A stretch of DNA of 11,222 bases from Alphaproteobacteria bacterium (GTDB lineage Bacteria; Pseudomonadota; Alphaproteobacteria; CAAGCB01; CAG-977), in contig JAJXEL010000016.1 of assembly GCA_021639925.1 (NCBI GenBank), positions 11,053 through 22,274 on the forward strand. Direction: 5' to 3'. Below are positions 1 to 6,252 of this stretch, in pieces (the first letter of the stretch is position 1; every line of letters starts with the position of its first letter). Position numbers and translations under genes: made by a program. The notes beneath the pieces were generated by a model. The model made no database searches and had not been told where the DNA came from. It was given only the letters and a program-made list of their open reading frames with translations.

Positions 1-63
1 GATTATCAGCTTGACCGGGCGATCGATATCGTCAAAGCCATGGGCATTTATCAGTCAAGATAG
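1..63 (+). CDS. C-terminal end of a CtpA-type S41 carboxy-terminal processing protease (partial)
   Basis: Frame 1 is open from the window edge to the TAG at 61-63 and encodes the last 20 residues of a protein, beginning DYQLDRAIDIVKAMG. A DYQL-x-RA-(I/L)-D-(I/L) tail is what I know from the end of alphaproteobacterial CtpA/S41 periplasmic proteases. The position directly before a divergent polysaccharide deacetylase and rppH is also the usual place for this gene in that class. The catalytic PDZ and S41 domains lie outside the window, so the identification rests on a short tail plus context. The stop is 8 bases before the next start, which suggests a shared transcript. Confidence 0.68.
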   Translation, partial: DYQLDRAIDIVKAMGIYQSR

Positions 64-71
64 GAATAAAA

Positions 72-1664
72 ATGCCGCTTTCCGATAAAAAAAATGAAAC
101 CTCCCCTTTTTCAAAGGAAGGGCTAACCGCCGGAAAGAAACGGGCGTTCGGCGTTGTTTCTTTTTTGGCGGCGTTTTCTTTTTTATGCATGGCATACGGC
201 CTTTATATTGATTTTTTTCGTTCTCCTCCGATTACGGCGACTTTTTATCTGGAAAACGGGAATAAAAACCTTTCCCGCCAATCCCTGATCGATCCCCAGC
301 CGCCGGAAAAGAAAACGGAGCCGAAGGATTTTCAGCCGGAAAGCGCCGAACTGATCGAACGGCTGGAACAGGAAAAAAAGACAATCGAAAAAACGGCCGT
401 CGCCCTGCAGGAAATGGTTGAAACCGTTCCGGAGCAGCCTGTTTTGCCCGAATCGCCCGCCTTGCGGCAGCTGCAGCAGGAAAAAGACCTGGACGATCAA
501 AAAAAACAGATCGAAATCGCCAACTTGCAAAAAGAACGCGATGAATTGGAAAATAAAAAGCTGACGGCTCTGGACGAGCTGGAATCGGCTCTGGCAGCGT
601 TCGAAGTCGTCAAACCGGAACAGCCGCCGTCTGAAAAACCGGCGGCCGCCGCAGAAAAAAAAGCGCCTGTTCTTTCCGAACCGGCCACCGGGAAAACCGC
701 CGCGTCCCCTCAATTAAAATTAACCGAACCGGGATATGTTCCGCCTGTCGTAACGCATGACAACGAAGTGCCGCCGCCCGATTTAATCAAGACTAACCTG
801 ATCGCTTCCCTGCCGGATTTCGCGCTGATAAAAAAAGGCGCGCCCGCAAACGCCGTTCCTTTGCATATTATAGAACCGCTGCCGGAACTGCAGGAAGAAT
901 CCCGTTACGGCAAGCTGCCTGTTAAAAACGGCGACAGCACTCCTTTTTTAGCGTACAGCCGGCAGGTTGACCTGCCCCCGCAGACGCCGTATGTCGCCGT
1001 GCTGTTTTCCGGCCTGGGCAAAAGGACAAACGCGACCGAAGCCGCCATTAACACTTTGCCCGAAATCGTTTCTCTTTCTTTCAGTCCTTACGCCGACAAA
1101 CTGAAAAATTATATTTCCGCCGCGCGGCGGACAGGGCATGAAACGTTGCTGGACATGCCGATGCAGCAGGGCGTTTTCCCGGATACGGATCCGGGGCCTT
1201 TGGGATTAGTGTCCGGTCTGCCGGAACAGGAAAACAGAAAACGTCTGCATAAAGTCCTGGGGCAAGGCGTCGCTTTAATCGGCGTCAGCGCCGCGGCAAA
1301 GGAAAACTTTTCCTATTCCGGCACTCAGATGAAGCCGTTTTTTGACGAAATCATACAACGCGGACTGGTTTACATTGACGGAACGGACGACCCGCGTATG
1401 CCGAAATTTAAAAAAGCCGTCCGCCCGGACGTCCATATCGCCGAAAACTTTCACCGGGCCGCGATCCGCGCCAGACTGGAACAAGCCAGGCAGATCGCTT
1501 TGAAAACGGGATCGGCTTTTGTCCGGGTGGAAACGGTCCCTATTACGCTGCTGGTTGTTGAAGAATGGATCAAGTCCTTCGCCCCGACGGAAGAAAAACC
1601 CGTTCCGGAAATTACTTTTGTGCCGCTGTCCTATTATGTTCAACAAAAAGAGGCCGAAAAATGA
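72..1664 (+). CDS. Divergent polysaccharide deacetylase (YibQ-like) family protein, membrane-anchored, with a degenerate active site
   Basis: The product has 530 residues. Start ATG 72 follows an AGGA Shine-Dalgarno at 62-65. Residues 1-24 are basic and cytoplasmic-looking, 25-46 form one membrane span, and about 88-180 are charged and glutamine/lysine-rich, probably coiled coil. A proline/alanine linker follows. Residues 306-520 match the divergent polysaccharide deacetylase domain (a NodB-like barrel acting in the periplasm). Known members have VDDLG on the first strand, GHE with a PM motif, a NNHMGS-like motif and a DSRT-like motif. Here GHE (H356) and D436 remain, but the DD pair is S313-G314, and the NNHMGS stretch is replaced by residues 406-411 (SAAAKE). 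The enzyme may therefore be inactive or altered. It is also longer than the roughly 300-400 residues usual for the family. It lies between the protease end and rppH, and its stop overlaps the rppH start. Confidence 0.85.
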   Translation: MPLSDKKNETSPFSKEGLTAGKKRAFGVVSFLAAFSFLCMAYGLYIDFFRSPPITATFYLENGNKNLSRQSLIDPQPPEKKTEPKDFQPESAELIERLEQEKKTIEKTAVALQEMVETVPEQPVLPESPALRQLQQEKDLDDQKKQIEIANLQKERDELENKKLTALDELESALAAFEVVKPEQPPSEKPAAAAEKKAPVLSEPATGKTAASPQLKLTEPGYVPPVVTHDNEVPPPDLIKTNLIASLPDFALIKKGAPANAVPLHIIEPLPELQEESRYGKLPVKNGDSTPFLAYSRQVDLPPQTPYVAVLFSGLGKRTNATEAAINTLPEIVSLSFSPYADKLKNYISAARRTGHETLLDMPMQQGVFPDTDPGPLGLVSGLPEQENRKRLHKVLGQGVALIGVSAAAKENFSYSGTQMKPFFDEIIQRGLVYIDGTDDPRMPKFKKAVRPDVHIAENFHRAAIRARLEQARQIALKTGSAFVRVETVPITLLVVEEWIKSFAPTEEKPVPEITFVPLSYYVQQKEAEK

Positions 1665-2146
1665 AACAAAAAAAACTCTACCGCCCCAATGTCGGCATAA
1701 TGCTGCTGAACGATAACGGCGATGTTTTTATGGCGCACCGCACGGATTCGCGCAAACAGGCCTGGCAAATGCCGCAGGGCGGTATTGACAAAGGCGAAGA
1801 CGAATATACCGCCGCGCTGCGGGAATTGTATGAAGAAACGAATATTTCTTCCGTCGTTCTGATCGCCGAAAGCCTGCATTGGTATTCATATGATTTTCCG
1901 GCGGGCGTTCAATTCCTCAGCGAAAAGAAAAAAGCGTTTGCGGGCCAGACGCAAAAATGGTTTTTGTTTCAGTTTACCGGCCGGGAAAGCGAAATCAATC
2001 TGGACAAACCGGACGCCGAATTTAACCAATGGCAATGGGTGCCGGCGGAAAAAATCACCGATATGATCGTGGCGTTTAAAAAAGACGTTTACCGCCAGGT
2101 CGTTAATGAATTTATGCCTTTTATTGACGCGGTCAGAAACAGCTAA
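1661..2146 (+). CDS. rppH: RNA pyrophosphohydrolase, Nudix family
   Basis: The product has 161 residues. It removes pyrophosphate from the 5' end of triphosphorylated RNA, which opens mRNA to RNase E-type decay, and it acts in the cytoplasm. The N-terminus reads YRPNVGIML, followed by WQMPQGGID, both typical of RppH. The Nudix box spans residues 40-62: G40, E46, R54-E55-L56, E58-E59. The normally conserved glycine near its end is N61. Start ATG 1661 is chosen because an AAGAGG Shine-Dalgarno lies at 1648-1653 and residue 1 then matches the family start. The in-frame ATG at 1565 would add residues lying inside the upstream gene. The ATGA overlap with that gene implies translational coupling. 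The family call is secure. Because ApaH-type or other dinucleoside polyphosphate activity also occurs in this branch, substrate range is less certain. Confidence 0.93.
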   Translation: MKQKKLYRPNVGIMLLNDNGDVFMAHRTDSRKQAWQMPQGGIDKGEDEYTAALRELYEETNISSVVLIAESLHWYSYDFPAGVQFLSEKKKAFAGQTQKWFLFQFTGRESEINLDKPDAEFNQWQWVPAEKITDMIVAFKKDVYRQVVNEFMPFIDAVRNS

Positions 2147-2463
2147 GGGGCGGACACCAGTTTCAAGCCGACCAGCCCGACAATAATCATAGCGACAAAA
2201 GTCAGGCGCAGCGCCGTTACCGGTTCGCCGAAAAAAATCATGCCGTATGTTACCGCGCCGACGGCTCCGATCCCCGTCCAAATCGCATATCCCGTTCCCA
2301 ACGGAATCGTTTTAACGGCCAATCCTAAAAGGCCGACACTGAACACCATTCCGACAACCATAATGACAGAAGGCACGATTTTAGTAAAACCTTCGGCATA
2401 CTTCATAGCGACGACCCACACCATTTCAAAGATGCCGGCCCCCAGCAGATAAATCCAAGCCAT
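2143..2463 (-). CDS. gdx: Small multidrug resistance family transporter, guanidinium exporter type (Gdx/SugE)
   Basis: The 106-residue protein has four hydrophobic segments and the SMR fold, which works as a dual-topology dimer in the inner membrane. The central proton/substrate glutamate is E13 in the first helix. The motifs W-x-x-x-x-KY-x-x-GFT (residues 16-27) and GT-x-YA-x-WTGIGAVG (56-69, with W62) are typical of the Gdx/SugE branch, which exports guanidinium coupled to protons, rather than of EmrE. An AGGAG Shine-Dalgarno (plus-strand 2470-2474) precedes the ATG. The gene follows hemY by 37 bases on the same strand. No guanidine riboswitch can fit in that gap. Its TAG interlocks with the TAA of convergent rppH. 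Some SMR proteins work as heteromeric pairs, but no partner gene is adjacent. Confidence 0.88.
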   Translation of the reverse strand: MAWIYLLGAGIFEMVWVVAMKYAEGFTKIVPSVIMVVGMVFSVGLLGLAVKTIPLGTGYAIWTGIGAVGAVTYGMIFFGEPVTALRLTFVAMIIVGLVGLKLVSAP

Positions 2464-2500
2464 AAGATACTCCTGTTTTTTTTCAGCGGCAGTAAAACGA

Positions 2501-3808
2501 TCAGACTTCGGTTAAATGAAGAGCCCCCAGCGTATGGCAAACCGGACAGGTCGTATAATCTTTTTCAAACGGCGTATGACAGACTTCGCAGAAATACGGC
2601 AGTTCGGCGGGAGCTTCGGACGCTTTTGCGCGGTATTCTTCCGCCGCTTTTTCGTCCTGATTATAGGCGGCAATTTCCTGCGCGATCATCAGCGCGCGTT
2701 TGGAATCGGGGTGAACCGCCAGATATTTGTTGACAGCCGATTTGGCCTGCCCCCATAAACGGGCTTTCAACGAACAATCGGCAAAGACCAGATCATTAAT
2801 AACGGCTTTCGGATTTTCCGCGATTAATTCTTCAACGTCTTTGACCGCTTCAATCGGAGATTCCTGCGCCGTCAATGTCAGATAAACTTCGTAAACAGCC
2901 CAGCTGGGGGATATTTTCCATAACTTCTGCAACAGCCGGCGCGCCTTTTTAATCTGCCCGGCGCGCACGTCCAGTTCGGCCGTCTGAATCGCCGCGCGGA
3001 CAAACGTTTCATCTGTGTTGTACGCTTCGCGAATCAGTTTTTCGCGTTCGGCTTCTTCCGGCGTTCCGGCAGCCTGTTCCAATAAAACGGAAGCTTTTAA
3101 CCGTTTTGCCGTCAGCTTGTCAAACAGATTTTGCTTATAGGCTTTTTCCAATGTCAGAACGGCCCGGTCCCATTGCTTTTCATGAATCTGCAATTCAAAA
3201 GCTTCGGACAAAACCCATGCGGGCGGATTTTTCATAGCCAACAGCTGCGAACATAATTCCAAAGCTTTGGGCAGATTTCCCGTCAGGCGGTACAGTCTGA
3301 TTTTACCGCGCATACCCAGCAGATGCGTTTCGGGCCGGTCTGCCAGACTGGTATATAAACGCATGGCTTCGGCGGTATTATTTTTCGCTTCGGCCAGCTG
3401 GGCCTGAAATACGGCGATTTTCGTTTCATCATCGGCAAAGCTTTTCTTAATCTGCCCGGACAATTTTTCTGCCGCGGCGATATCTCCCGCGGCCAGAGCG
3501 GTCAAGCCTTTTCCCAGCAGCGTATAACGGTCGACTTCTTTATTAATCTTTGATTTGGCAATTTTCTGCGCGCGTTTATCCGCCCCCAGCCAATAGGAAA
3601 TTTTCTGTGTTACAAGCAAAATCGGCTTGGCCAGAAAAGCGTAAAAAACGGCATACACGACGATAACGGTACCGATGACGACGGCGACGGAAGTCTGAAC
3701 GGAATAACCGATCCATTCCAGCCGCAGCGACCCGGGGTTATTGGACAGCCAGGCCGCGGCCAGCGCAATGACGCCTAACAGAAAGGCATTCCAAATGATT
3801 TTAATCAT
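2501..3808 (-). CDS. hemY: HemY family tetratricopeptide membrane protein with a C-terminal zinc-ribbon-like knuckle
   Basis: The product has 435 residues. The N-terminus has two hydrophobic spans (about 2-21 and 40-62) separated by the SNNPGSLRLEWIGY-like stretch typical of the HemY N domain. From about 90 to 395 it is all helical, with TPR-like repeats (for example L-x-A-G-D-x-x-A-A-E and P-x-x-A-L-E-L patterns). HemY is an inner-membrane protein historically linked to late heme biosynthesis; its exact activity is not settled. It should not be confused with protoporphyrinogen oxidase, also called HemY. The last 30 residues carry CxxC...CxxC (C407, C410, C421, C424), resembling the rubredoxin-type metal knuckle of LapB. 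The gene starts 3 bases after the mitofilin gene, with GGAG at plus-strand 3817-3820, so the two are almost certainly co-transcribed. Confidence 0.86.
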   Translation of the reverse strand: MIKIIWNAFLLGVIALAAAWLSNNPGSLRLEWIGYSVQTSVAVVIGTVIVVYAVFYAFLAKPILLVTQKISYWLGADKRAQKIAKSKINKEVDRYTLLGKGLTALAAGDIAAAEKLSGQIKKSFADDETKIAVFQAQLAEAKNNTAEAMRLYTSLADRPETHLLGMRGKIRLYRLTGNLPKALELCSQLLAMKNPPAWVLSEAFELQIHEKQWDRAVLTLEKAYKQNLFDKLTAKRLKASVLLEQAAGTPEEAEREKLIREAYNTDETFVRAAIQTAELDVRAGQIKKARRLLQKLWKISPSWAVYEVYLTLTAQESPIEAVKDVEELIAENPKAVINDLVFADCSLKARLWGQAKSAVNKYLAVHPDSKRALMIAQEIAAYNQDEKAAEEYRAKASEAPAELPYFCEVCHTPFEKDYTTCPVCHTLGALHLTEV

Positions 3809-3811
3809 AGG

Positions 3812-5107
3812 TTACTCTCCTTTGGCCTGATTGGCATAAATAACGCCCAGAACGGCGGAAACGGTTTCGCTGATTGTTTTGCGCGTTGTTAAATAACGCT
3901 GCGCCGCCTGTGTCCAGTCTTTCATAATTTCTTTGGCAGTTCCCTGCAGCTGCTGCAGCTGAATAACGGCGACCGCCAGGTCTTCGTTGTCAACGGCTTG
4001 CTGCGCGCGGGCCAAAACGGCCTGCGTTGACAGGTTATCCGCGTCAGAAGCGTCAATCCGCCTGATAACGACAAGCGTTTTTAAAGAATTCAAAGCCTGA
4101 TGGAACCAGTCTTTTTTCACGCTGAGAGTTTCGGATAAAACGGCTTTATCCGCATACGACGCGAACGACTGAAGCAAAGCCGTTCTGGTCCATACCCCCT
4201 GATCGGCCGCGACGGACAGCGAACGGATCAAGGCGGCGATTCGCGGCGTCGGGGCGGCCAAAGCCAGCGCAGCCTGCTGTTCGGTCAGAAAGCTCTGCCC
4301 GGACAGGGCGGCTTCGCGCAGCTGATATACGGCCAGCAGCAAAGCGGCGGCGCGTTCTTTTTCCGCATTTGACGCCCGCAGTCTTTGTTCCGTAATTTCC
4401 ATACGCGTCATCAGGGACAAAACGGCCGAAGCGTCAGCTTTGTTTTTTTCAATGCGTTCCATTTTCACGCCGGTTTCGACCAGTTGCTGTTCAAAAGCGT
4501 CTTCCCGGGCGCTGACGGCCAGCAGGCGTTCTTCCAGCAGTCCCGTTTTCGGCATGGACGCGCGAAGTTGTTCAATCTGCTTTTCGTTTTCGGTTTTCAG
4601 CCGGTCCACCTGCACGCGCAGCCGTTCAATTTCCGCCAGCAGCGCTTTCTGCTGATCGGCCAAAGCGGTATAAACTTCCGAAACCGCGGCGGGCGGTTCG
4701 GGTTTTTCAACACTGGCGACAATGACTTCGGCATTTTCAAAATCACGTTCGTTTTCCAGCTGTTCCAGACGGACGGCGATCTCGGCAGGTTCAACGGTGT
4801 TTTCCGCGGCCGTTTCAATGGCTTCCGGCTGCGCTTCTTCGGCGGCCGGCGCGGCAGCGCTGCGGTATTTTTCCAACAAAAATTCACGGGTCTGCGGAAT
4901 TCCCGCCAGCCCGGCAACAACAACAATCAGCAAAAAGAAAATATATTTCCCGGCGCCGCCCTTCTTGTCGGCGGCCGTTTCAGGCTGCGGTTGTTCCGTC
5001 TGCAGCTGTTCCGTCTGCGGCTGCTGCCCGGCGGTTTCGGTCTGTTCCGGGGGAACAGATTCTTTTTGAGTTTCTTCTGCCTTCCGGTTGTTTTTTTCAA
5101 CTGCCAT
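3812..5107 (-). CDS. Mitofilin/Mic60-family inner membrane protein
   Basis: The product has 431 residues. Residues 1-50 are a polar tail rich in Gln, Glu, Pro and Thr; 54-70 are a single membrane span; a Glu/Ala-rich stretch follows; and about 145-255 look like coiled coil with heptads of Leu/Ile and charged residues. The last 150 residues are helical and match where the mitofilin signature lies in alphaproteobacterial homologues. Alphaproteobacterial Mic60 is the ancestor of the mitochondrial cristae-junction protein and helps shape inner or intracytoplasmic membranes. Identification rests on this architecture plus direct linkage to hemY and divergence from tsaD, the arrangement known in the class. 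The GGGAGG Shine-Dalgarno at plus-strand 5113-5118 fixes the start. The hemC/hemD genes that commonly precede it are not present. Sequence conservation in this family is weak, so other coiled-coil membrane proteins cannot be fully excluded. Confidence 0.8.
   Translation of the reverse strand: MAVEKNNRKAEETQKESVPPEQTETAGQQPQTEQLQTEQPQPETAADKKGGAGKYIFFLLIVVVAGLAGIPQTREFLLEKYRSAAAPAAEEAQPEAIETAAENTVEPAEIAVRLEQLENERDFENAEVIVASVEKPEPPAAVSEVYTALADQQKALLAEIERLRVQVDRLKTENEKQIEQLRASMPKTGLLEERLLAVSAREDAFEQQLVETGVKMERIEKNKADASAVLSLMTRMEITEQRLRASNAEKERAAALLLAVYQLREAALSGQSFLTEQQAALALAAPTPRIAALIRSLSVAADQGVWTRTALLQSFASYADKAVLSETLSVKKDWFHQALNSLKTLVVIRRIDASDADNLSTQAVLARAQQAVDNEDLAVAVIQLQQLQGTAKEIMKDWTQAAQRYLTTRKTISETVSAVLGVIYANQAKGE
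4992..5018. repeat. Two-copy direct repeat in the mitofilin N-terminal coding region
   Basis: The 12-base word TGTTCCGTCTGC occurs at 4992-5003 and again at 5007-5018, giving a 15-base period (five codons). On the minus strand it encodes two copies of a TEQ-x-Q unit in the cytoplasmic tail of the mitofilin protein. A related but diverged copy follows near 5042-5049. It looks like a slippage-generated expansion of a low-complexity tail. Confidence 0.6.
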
Positions 5108-5134
5108 AAATGCCTCCCTGATTAAATCTACTGG

Positions 5135-5166
5135 ATTTTACCATTTTTTCCGAGTATGGGTAGAAT
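5135..5166. promoter_or_regulatory. Divergent promoter region for the mitofilin operon and tsaD
   Basis: The 81 bases between the two divergent starts must hold both promoters. On the minus strand, plus-strand bases 5135-5143 read TGGTAAAAT: a good -10 (TAAAAT) with the extended TG motif and no clear -35. It would start transcription about 20 bases before the mitofilin ATG. On the plus strand, TTACCA at 5138-5143 and TAGAAT at 5161-5166, separated by 17 bases, form a weak promoter for tsaD. The two signals overlap, so the promoters could compete. These are eye-matched hexamers only; no regulator site was recognised. Confidence 0.42.
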
Positions 5167-5188
5167 AATTTTACATCAGAGAGTCAAA

Positions 5189-6238
5189 ATGCTTGTTTTA
5201 GGAATAGAATCCAGCTGTGACGAAACGGCGGCGGCCGTTGTCAGCGATGAAAAAAAGCTGTTGTCTTCCGTTGTGTATTCTCAGGCGGAGCATCAGGCTT
5301 TCGGGGGCGTCGTCCCGGAAATTGCCGCGCGCGCCCATTTGCAAAAGGTCGGTTCCGTCGTGCAAAGCGCTTTGGATCAGGCCGGCGTCACGTTCAAAGA
5401 CCTAAGCGCCGTCGCCGCTTCCGCCGGACCGGGGCTGATCGGCGGCGTCATCGTCGGCGTCATGACCGCCAAAGCGATCGCGGCCGTGCACAACCTGCCC
5501 TTCATTGCCGTCAATCATTTGGAAGCCCACGCTTTGACGGCGCGGTTAAATCAGGACGTCCCTTTTCCTTACCTGCTTTTGCTGACTTCGGGCGGGCACT
5601 GCCAGATTTTAATCGCCGAAGGCATCGGCAAATTCAAAAAACTGGGGGCGACCGTTGACGACGCGGCCGGCGAAGCGTTCGACAAAGCGGCGAAAATGAT
5701 GGGACTGGGATATCCCGGCGGCCCGAAAATCGAACAATATGCCCTTAAAGGCGATCCGGAACGGTTTGATTTTCCCCGTCCCATGACCGGAAAACCGGGC
5801 TGCGATCTGTCATTTTCCGGGCTGAAAACCGCCGTGCGCCGCGCGGTGGAAAGTTTTTCGCCGGACGGCGTTTTGGAACACGCCGTTTTATCCGAACAAG
5901 ATATCGCCGATTTATGCGCCTGTTTTCAGCGCGCCGTCTTAGAATCGTTGTGTTCCAGACTGAAAAACGGCATTAAAATCTTTAAAAAGCAATACCCTGC
6001 CGGAACGCATCTGGTCGTCGCGGGCGGGGTCGCGGCAAACAAAGCTTTGCGTCAGGCCTTGGAAAATCTGGCAAAAAAATATAAACTGTCCTTTGCCGCC
6101 GCGCCGATGAATTTATGTACGGACAACGGCGCCATGGTCGCATGGGCGGGAATGGAACATTTTCAGGCCGGTCTGTCCGACCCGCTGGACTTCAGTCCGC
6201 GGCCGCGCTGGCCGCTGGATCCGACAAGCAAAAGATAA
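5189..6238 (+). CDS. tsaD: tRNA N6-adenosine threonylcarbamoyltransferase TsaD
   Basis: The product has 349 residues. With TsaB and TsaE it transfers the threonylcarbamoyl group from TC-AMP to A37 of tRNAs reading ANN codons, in the cytoplasm. The protein begins MLVLGIESSCDET, the classic start of the family. The metal ligands are visible: H110 and H114 in NHLEAH, and D312 in CTDNGAM. The sugar-kinase-fold (ASKHA) glycine motifs SAGPGLIGG and TSGGHC are also present. An in-frame ATG at 5156 would add 11 residues, but ATG 5189 has GAGAG at 5179-5183 and matches the family start. Length is normal for the family. gpsA follows after 14 bases, a common arrangement in alphaproteobacteria, and the mitofilin gene diverges upstream. 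Confidence 0.97.
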   Translation: MLVLGIESSCDETAAAVVSDEKKLLSSVVYSQAEHQAFGGVVPEIAARAHLQKVGSVVQSALDQAGVTFKDLSAVAASAGPGLIGGVIVGVMTAKAIAAVHNLPFIAVNHLEAHALTARLNQDVPFPYLLLLTSGGHCQILIAEGIGKFKKLGATVDDAAGEAFDKAAKMMGLGYPGGPKIEQYALKGDPERFDFPRPMTGKPGCDLSFSGLKTAVRRAVESFSPDGVLEHAVLSEQDIADLCACFQRAVLESLCSRLKNGIKIFKKQYPAGTHLVVAGGVAANKALRQALENLAKKYKLSFAAAPMNLCTDNGAMVAWAGMEHFQAGLSDPLDFSPRPRWPLDPTSKR

Positions 6239-6252
6239 CAGGAGAAACGCGC

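Noticed and set aside
183..713. A 176-codon minus-strand frame inside the deacetylase-like gene
   Set aside because: It is Phe/Arg/Gly-rich with no domain or ribosome site and mirrors the Lys/Glu-rich coiled coil on the other strand.
1565..1660. N-terminal extension of RppH to ATG 1565
   Set aside because: The added 32 residues lie wholly in the upstream gene, do not resemble RppH and lack a ribosome site, whereas ATG 1661 has one and fits the family.
3945..3961. Palindrome-like CTGCAG/CAGCTG repeats
   Set aside because: They simply encode alternating Leu and Gln codons in a helical part of the mitofilin protein; too short and coding to be a regulatory site.
4385..5125. A 246-codon open frame on the plus strand opposite the mitofilin gene
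   Set aside because: Its product is a low-complexity string rich in Phe, Arg, Gln and Gly, as expected from the antisense of Glu/Ala/Gln-rich coding DNA. The minus-strand gene has a proper ribosome site, family architecture and operon context.
6115..6252. N-terminal extension of GpsA into tsaD
   Set aside because: The Rossmann motif normally starts within the first ten residues, which is met only with ATG 6253 and its AGGAG site.
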